Shown here in pieces: positions 60,281-64,000 of a DNA stretch of 64,000 nt (positions are counted from its first letter, which is position 1; the number at the start of each line of letters is the position of its first letter). Made by a program: the position numbers and the translations under genes. This DNA is from Rhodospirillales bacterium (lineage in GTDB: Bacteria; Pseudomonadota; Alphaproteobacteria; Acetobacterales; Acetobacteraceae): NCBI GenBank assembly GCA_025352565.1, contig JANXTF010000020.1, forward strand, positions 1 through 64,000. The letters are read 5' to 3'. The notes under the pieces are model-generated. The model was not told the origin of the DNA, made no database searches, and worked only from the letters and a program-made list of their open reading frames with translations.

Positions 60281-61086
60281 TGGGGCGCGGCGGACTTGTT
60301 TCCCTGGCGACCCATGCCGCCATCGTGGCCGCAATGCTGGCCTGGGGGGCCCGTGTCCCCGAGCCGATGCCGGACCAGGAGGCGGTGGTGGAACTCATCA
60401 CCGGCCACAGCATGAACCCGATCGGCGGTGCCAGCGGCGAGCAGGCCGAGGCCGACGCCACGCCCGCCCCGCCGCCGAGCCTGCCGGCACCGCCCGCTCC
60501 GGCCGCGCCGCCCGCACAGGAAACACCGCCCGCACAGGAAACACCGCCCGCGCCGGAAACGCCGCCCGCGCCCGAAACGCCGCCGGCCGCCGAGCCCGCG
60601 CCGCCTCCCAAGCCGCCGGCCGAACCCGCGATCCCGGCCCCGCCGCCCAAGCCGAAAGCGCCGCCGGTGCCGCCACGCAAGCCCGCGCAGGCGCCCTCGG
60701 CCCCGGCCGCGCCCTCCCCGCCATCCGCCGCCGCGCGCTCCGGCGCCCCCGATATTCGCCTCGGCAGCGCCGCCGACCAGATCGGTGTCGAGATCGCCGC
60801 GGGCGGCCGGGCGGTCGCGGCCACGTCCGAGATCGGCAATTTGAATCCTGACTACCCGGTCGAAGCCGCGCGGCGGCACGATCAGGGCATCGTGCGGCTG
60901 CGGATCGCCATTACTGAAACCGGCGCGGTGTCCGAGGTCGAAATCCTCGCCTCGTCCGGCTCCCGCATCCTCGACCGCGCGGCTGCCGAGCGGCTGCGGA
61001 CCTGGCATTTCCATCCGGCCACCCGAAATGGCAAGCCGGTTGCCTCGTTCGTCGAGCAGAACATCGACTTCAACATCACCGAATAG
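60280..61086 (+). CDS. tonB: TonB energy transducer
   Basis: 268 residues. One N-terminal membrane helix (LVSLATHAAIVAAMLAWG) is followed by a long Pro/Ala/Glu/Lys-rich periplasmic spacer (about 60-150) containing an ETPPAQ/ETPPAP tandem repeat. The C-terminal TonB domain (about 185-268) has NPDYPVEAARRHDQGIVRLR, GAVSEVEILASSGSRILDRA and FHPATRNGKPVASFV. It transmits proton-motive force to outer-membrane receptors. It is placed with the BtuFCD-like genes, so a receptor for the same ligand is expected; none is in the window, nor are ExbB/ExbD. Confidence 0.92.
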   Translation: MGRGGLVSLATHAAIVAAMLAWGARVPEPMPDQEAVVELITGHSMNPIGGASGEQAEADATPAPPPSLPAPPAPAAPPAQETPPAQETPPAPETPPAPETPPAAEPAPPPKPPAEPAIPAPPPKPKAPPVPPRKPAQAPSAPAAPSPPSAAARSGAPDIRLGSAADQIGVEIAAGGRAVAATSEIGNLNPDYPVEAARRHDQGIVRLRIAITETGAVSEVEILASSGSRILDRAAAERLRTWHFHPATRNGKPVASFVEQNIDFNITE

Positions 61087-61097
61087 GATACCGCCGC

Positions 61098-61658
61098 ATG
61101 GTCCGCATCGATCGCGTCATCACCCGTGGCGGCGACAAGGGCGACACCTCCCTTGGCGACGGCACCCGCGTGCCGAAGGACGCCGTGCGGGTCGAAGCCT
61201 ATGGCAGCGTGGACGAGGCCAACGCCGCCATCGGCGTTCTGCGGCTGCACACCGGCAGCGACCCGGGCGCCGACGCCATGCTCGGCCGCGTGCTGAACGA
61301 CCTGTTCGACGTGGGCGCGGATCTCTGCGTGCCCGGCGAAGCCGGCGACCGCTTGCGGCTGACCGAGGCGGCGTCGCTGCGTCTGGAGGCGGAGGTGGCG
61401 GCGATGAACGCCATCCTGCCGAAGCTGACCAGCTTCGTCCTGCCCGGCGGCTCGGCCGCCTCGGCCCACGCCCATGTCGCCCGCACCGCGGTGCGCCGCG
61501 CGGAGCGGCGCGTGGTTGCGCTCGCGCATGTGGAGACGGTGAATCCGGAGGTTGTCCGCTACCTCAACCGGCTGTCGGACCATCTGTTCGTGCTGGGCAG
61601 GCGGCTGAACGGCAACGGCGCGGGCGACGTGCTTTGGGTGCCGGGAGCCAATCGATAG
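61098..61658 (+). CDS. Cob(I)yrinic acid a,c-diamide adenosyltransferase, PduO type
   Basis: 186 residues, full length for PduO-type ATP:cob(I)alamin adenosyltransferases. The ATP-binding N-terminal segment is TRGGDKGDTSLGDGTRVPKD; EAYGSVDEANAAIGVLR and the helix HAHVARTAVRRAERRVVAL follow, and the end has LNRLSDHLFVLGR. It converts B12 or its precursor into the adenosyl cofactor. Placed 11 bp after tonB, it makes cobalamin the best guess for the ligand of this operon. Confidence 0.92.
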   Translation: MVRIDRVITRGGDKGDTSLGDGTRVPKDAVRVEAYGSVDEANAAIGVLRLHTGSDPGADAMLGRVLNDLFDVGADLCVPGEAGDRLRLTEAASLRLEAEVAAMNAILPKLTSFVLPGGSAASAHAHVARTAVRRAERRVVALAHVETVNPEVVRYLNRLSDHLFVLGRRLNGNGAGDVLWVPGANR

Positions 61659-61662
61659 CAGC

Positions 61663-61687
61663 GGCGGAATGCGCCGCGCATTCCGCC
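61663..61687. terminator. Bidirectional hairpin between convergent genes
   Basis: GGCGGAATGCG (61663-61673) and CGCATTCCGCC (61677-61687) form a perfect 11-bp stem with a 3-base loop. It fills the 38-bp gap between the stops of the adenosyltransferase and pntB genes. There is no T run, so it may work as a simple barrier or with Rho, but the position strongly suggests termination in both directions. Confidence 0.75.
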
Positions 61688-61696
61688 CGCCTTCGA

Positions 61697-63100
61697 CTAC
61701 CCCAGCGCCTTGACGATCTGCTCGGTCATCTTCTTCGCGTCCCCGAACAGCATCATCGTGTTCGGCCGGAAAAACAATTCGTTCTCCACCCCGGCATAGC
61801 CCGACGCCATCGAGCGTTTGATGAACAGCACCGTGCCGGCCTTCTCCACGTCCAGGATCGGCATGCCGTAGATGGCCGATTTCGGGTCTGTCTTGGCGGC
61901 CGGGTTGGTCACGTCGTTGGCGCCGATCACATAGGCCACGTCGGCGCTGCTGAACTCGCTGTTGATCTCGTCCAGTTCGAACACCTCGTCATACGGCACG
62001 TTGGCCTCGGCCAGCAGCACGTTCATGTGCCCCGGCATGCGGCCGGCCACCGGATGGATGGCGTATTTCACGTCCACGCCCTCCTTCTTGAGGATGTCGG
62101 CCAGTTCGCGCACCGAATGCTGCGCCTGCGCCACCGCCATGCCGTAGCCGGGCACGATGATGACCTTCGAGGCGTTCTTCAGGATGAACGCCGCGTCCTC
62201 GGCGTTGCCCGACCGCACGGTGCGGTCCGACGCACCCGCCGCGGCGGCCGCGCCACCGCCGGTGTCGGTGCCGAAGCCGCCCAGCAGCACGTTGAAGATG
62301 CTGCGGTTCATGCCCTTGCACATGATGTAGGACAGGATCGCGCCCGAAGCGCCCACCAGCGCGCCGGTGATGATGAGGGCGAGATTCTGGATGGTGAAGC
62401 CGATGCCGCAGGCGGCCCAGCCGGAATAGCTGTTCAGCATCGACACGACCACGGGCATGTCCGCGCCGCCAATCGGGATGATGAGCAGGAAGCCGAGCCC
62501 CATCGCCAGCAGCGCGATCAGCCAGAACACCGTCTGGCTGCTGGTGGCGATGAATACCAGGATCAGCACCACCAGGAGCACCGCGAGGCCCAGGTTGAGC
62601 TGGTGCTGGAACCTGAAGCTGATCGGCGAGCCCTTCATCAGCGCCTGCAGCTTGGCGAAAGCGATGAGCGAGCCGGAGAAGGTGATGGCGCCGATGGCAA
62701 GCCCGATCGACATCTCGATCAGGCTCTCGGTAAAGACGTGCCCCGGCACGCCGATGCCGAACGCCTCGGGGGCGTTGAGCGCCGCGGCCGCCACGAACAC
62801 TGCGGCCAGGCCCACCAGCGAATGGAACGCCGCCACAAGCTGCGGCAGCGCGGTCATCTGGATGCGCATGGCGATGAACGTGCCGGTGCCGCCGCCGACG
62901 GCGATGCCCAGCACGATCAGCAGGTAGCCGACGCCCGACATGTTGGCATGGGCCAGCGTCGCCAGAATGGCGATCGCCATGCCGGCGACCCCCATGAGGT
63001 TGCCCTTGCGCGAGGTCTCGGGGTGCGACAGCCCGCGCAGCGCGAGCACGAACAATACGGCGGCGACGAGGTAGGCGAGCGAGGTGAGGCTGGCGGACAT
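61697..63100 (-). CDS. pntB: NAD(P) transhydrogenase subunit beta
   Basis: 467 residues from ATG 63100. About nine membrane helices in the first 270 residues (SLTSLAYLVAAVLFVLALRG; IAVGGGTGTFIAMRIQMT; FHSLVGLAAVFVAAAA). The NADP(H)-binding domain III follows at the C-terminus (KVIIVPGYGMAVAQAQHSV, HPVAGRMPGHMNVLLAEANV, VIGANDVTNPAAKTDP, KRSMASGYAGVENELF). It couples proton flow to reduction of NADP by NADH. One base separates it from the PntA2 gene. Confidence 0.95.
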   Translation of the reverse strand: MSASLTSLAYLVAAVLFVLALRGLSHPETSRKGNLMGVAGMAIAILATLAHANMSGVGYLLIVLGIAVGGGTGTFIAMRIQMTALPQLVAAFHSLVGLAAVFVAAAALNAPEAFGIGVPGHVFTESLIEMSIGLAIGAITFSGSLIAFAKLQALMKGSPISFRFQHQLNLGLAVLLVVLILVFIATSSQTVFWLIALLAMGLGFLLIIPIGGADMPVVVSMLNSYSGWAACGIGFTIQNLALIITGALVGASGAILSYIMCKGMNRSIFNVLLGGFGTDTGGGAAAAAGASDRTVRSGNAEDAAFILKNASKVIIVPGYGMAVAQAQHSVRELADILKKEGVDVKYAIHPVAGRMPGHMNVLLAEANVPYDEVFELDEINSEFSSADVAYVIGANDVTNPAAKTDPKSAIYGMPILDVEKAGTVLFIKRSMASGYAGVENELFFRPNTMMLFGDAKKMTEQIVKALG

Positions 63101-63101
63101 C

Positions 63102-63497
63102 TCAGCGCACCTTCTTCTTGAACATCTGCAGCATTCGGTAGGTGACGACGAAGCCACCGAAGATGTTCACGCTGGCCAGTGTAACGGCGATGAAGCCGAA
63201 CCCCATCGCCCAGCCGCTGAACGCGAGGCCGGTGGCCAGCATCGCACCCACCACGATCACCGACGAGATGGCGTTGGTGACGCCCATCAGCGGCGAATGC
63301 AGCGCAGGCGTCACGTTCCAGACCACATAGTAGCCCACGAAGCAGGCCATCAGGAACACGGCGAACAGAAACACGAACGGCTCGACCGCCTCGGCCACCG
63401 GCCCGGCACCGGCCGCCAGCGCGCGGGCGTTGTCGGCGAGGTCGAAGGCGCGCTGGGCCAGCAGCGCCGCCTGGTCGGCAAGCTGAGTGGGGTTCAC
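63102..63497 (-). CDS. pntAB: NAD(P) transhydrogenase subunit alpha part 2 (membrane)
   Basis: 131 residues. After a helical N-terminus, three to four membrane helices follow ([60 protein letters not shown]) with the conserved [18 protein letters not shown]. This is the membrane part of the alpha subunit, separate from the NAD-binding part as is usual in alphaproteobacteria such as Rhodospirillum. Confidence 0.93.
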   Translation of the reverse strand: MNPTQLADQAALLAQRAFDLADNARALAAGAGPVAEAVEPFVFLFAVFLMACFVGYYVVWNVTPALHSPLMGVTNAISSVIVVGAMLATGLAFSGWAMGFGFIAVTLASVNIFGGFVVTYRMLQMFKKKVR

Positions 63498-63510
63498 TGG
63501 ATGGCTCCGG

Positions 63511-64000
63511 TCAGGCCGCTTGGGACGGCAGGAATTGCGGATGGACGATAGCGCCGCCGCGCGTCAGCATCACGCCCTTGACGATGTCGTCGCTCCCGGG
63601 GAGCACCGGGGCGCCGCTCTCCTTGTTCCAGAACGTCGTGATGAAGGTGAGCAGGTTGCGCGAATACAGGTTGCTGGCGGCCACCGCGATGCGGCCGGGC
63701 CAGTTGTGCCAGCCGAGAATCCGGACGCCGTTCGGGGTCACGAGGCTCGCCCCGGGCTGGGTCAATTCGCAATTGCCGCCGGCATCGGCCGCGAGGTCCA
63801 CGATCACGCTGCCCGCCTTCATGCCCGCGACCATGGCCGCGGTGACGATCACGGGGGCCTTGCGGCCCATCACCAGCGCGGTGCAGATCACCAGATCGTT
63901 CTTGGCGCAGGTGGCGAGCATCAGATCCGCCTGCTTCTGGCGGAACGCGTCGCTCATTTCCTTCGCGTAGGCGCCCGTCTGGGCGGCGCTCTCCTCGTCA
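63511..64000 (-). CDS. pntAA: NAD(P) transhydrogenase subunit alpha part 1, C-terminal part (cut by window end)
   Basis: The frame enters from the right edge ([20 protein letters not shown]) and ends at 63511. It matches the C-terminal third of the NAD-binding domain [61 protein letters not shown] and the end [11 protein letters not shown]. About 160 residues are inside the window; the gene starts beyond 64000. It is the first gene of the pntAA-pntAB-pntB operon, transcribed leftward. Confidence 0.93.
   Translation of the reverse strand, partial: DEESAAQTGAYAKEMSDAFRQKQADLMLATCAKNDLVICTALVMGRKAPVIVTAAMVAGMKAGSVIVDLAADAGGNCELTQPGASLVTPNGVRILGWHNWPGRIAVAASNLYSRNLLTFITTFWNKESGAPVLPGSDDIVKGVMLTRGGAIVHPQFLPSQAA

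Noticed and set aside
60470-60610. CRISPR-like array because of regular short repeats
   Set aside because: The repeats are coding Pro/Glu units (ETPPAQ, ETPPAP) of the TonB spacer and lack unique spacers.

Overview
This is a GC-rich, densely packed window. Genes are strongly biased to G/C in the third codon position, run in long co-directional blocks and are joined mainly by 4-bp start/stop overlaps (ATGA, GTGA, TTGA). The split transhydrogenase genes, many M81 (MlrC-type) peptidases, many ABC uptake systems and CoxMSL-type hydroxylases suggest an alphaproteobacterium, most likely of the Acetobacteraceae/Rhodospirillales type. That placement is an inference; there is no rRNA or tRNA here to fix it. 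Most of the window is peripheral catabolism and nutrient uptake.

Layout. 1-2140: an IS5-type transposase tail, a truncated amidase, a small CsbD/DUF883-like protein and an SDR. 2419-9549: a ThDP enzyme divergent from an amidohydrolase and a complete branched-chain-type ABC transporter. 10204-21255: an M81 peptidase divergent from an IclR regulator, which is followed by an SDR, a PhyH-type dioxygenase, a family-5 (Dpp/Opp) ABC transporter with a fused DppD-DppF ATPase, an aminotransferase remnant and a second M81 peptidase. 21543-26147: an LLM flavin monooxygenase with a family-5 binding protein and two permeases but no ATPase. 26120-33675 (minus): two tandem medium-small-large molybdenum hydroxylase sets headed by an internally deleted decarboxylase-like gene. 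33762-43993 (plus): XRE regulator, CoxG, acyl-CoA synthetase, quinone reductase-like MDR, PuuE-like polysaccharide deacetylase, then a second branched-chain-type ABC system with a fused LivH-LivM permease and a degenerate partial duplicate of its binding protein. 44262-45500: a FAS1 protein and an IS graveyard (decayed ISAs1 transposase plus a 76-bp piece nearly identical to the SDR at 1.7 kb). 45505-48614: a third M81 peptidase with a family-5 binding protein. 48841-53515: a 2-oxoacid:ferredoxin oxidoreductase (KorA/KorB) with a GltD-like iron-sulfur flavoprotein. 53602-56860: LacI regulator, a SnoaL/NTF2-like protein and a SolA-like oxidase. 56972-61658: a CDF transporter, a BtuFCD-like ABC transporter, TonB and a PduO-type cobalamin adenosyltransferase. 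61697-64000: PntB, PntA2 and PntA1 (cut by the window end).

How the parts may work together. The block from 26 to 44 kb reads as one catabolic island around a divergent XRE regulator. The transporter brings in a substrate, the hydroxylases add oxygen from water to an (N-)heteroaromatic ring, the PuuE-like hydrolase opens a cyclic amide, and the CoA ligase and MDR process the product. The chemistry is inferred; the gene content and layout are seen directly. The 57-61.6 kb operon fits cobalamin uptake and activation.

The window also carries at least six decayed or internally deleted genes and several short tandem repeats at translation starts or in signal peptides, which shows recent plasticity. 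I did not find a clear defence system, prophage, CRISPR array or natural-product cluster. The most unusual items are the double hydroxylase/PuuE/CoA-ligase island, the in-frame deletion remnant at its head, the degenerate binding-protein duplicate, the SDR fragment embedded next to the dead ISAs1 element, and the 7-bp repeat that contains the start codon of the ThDP enzyme.
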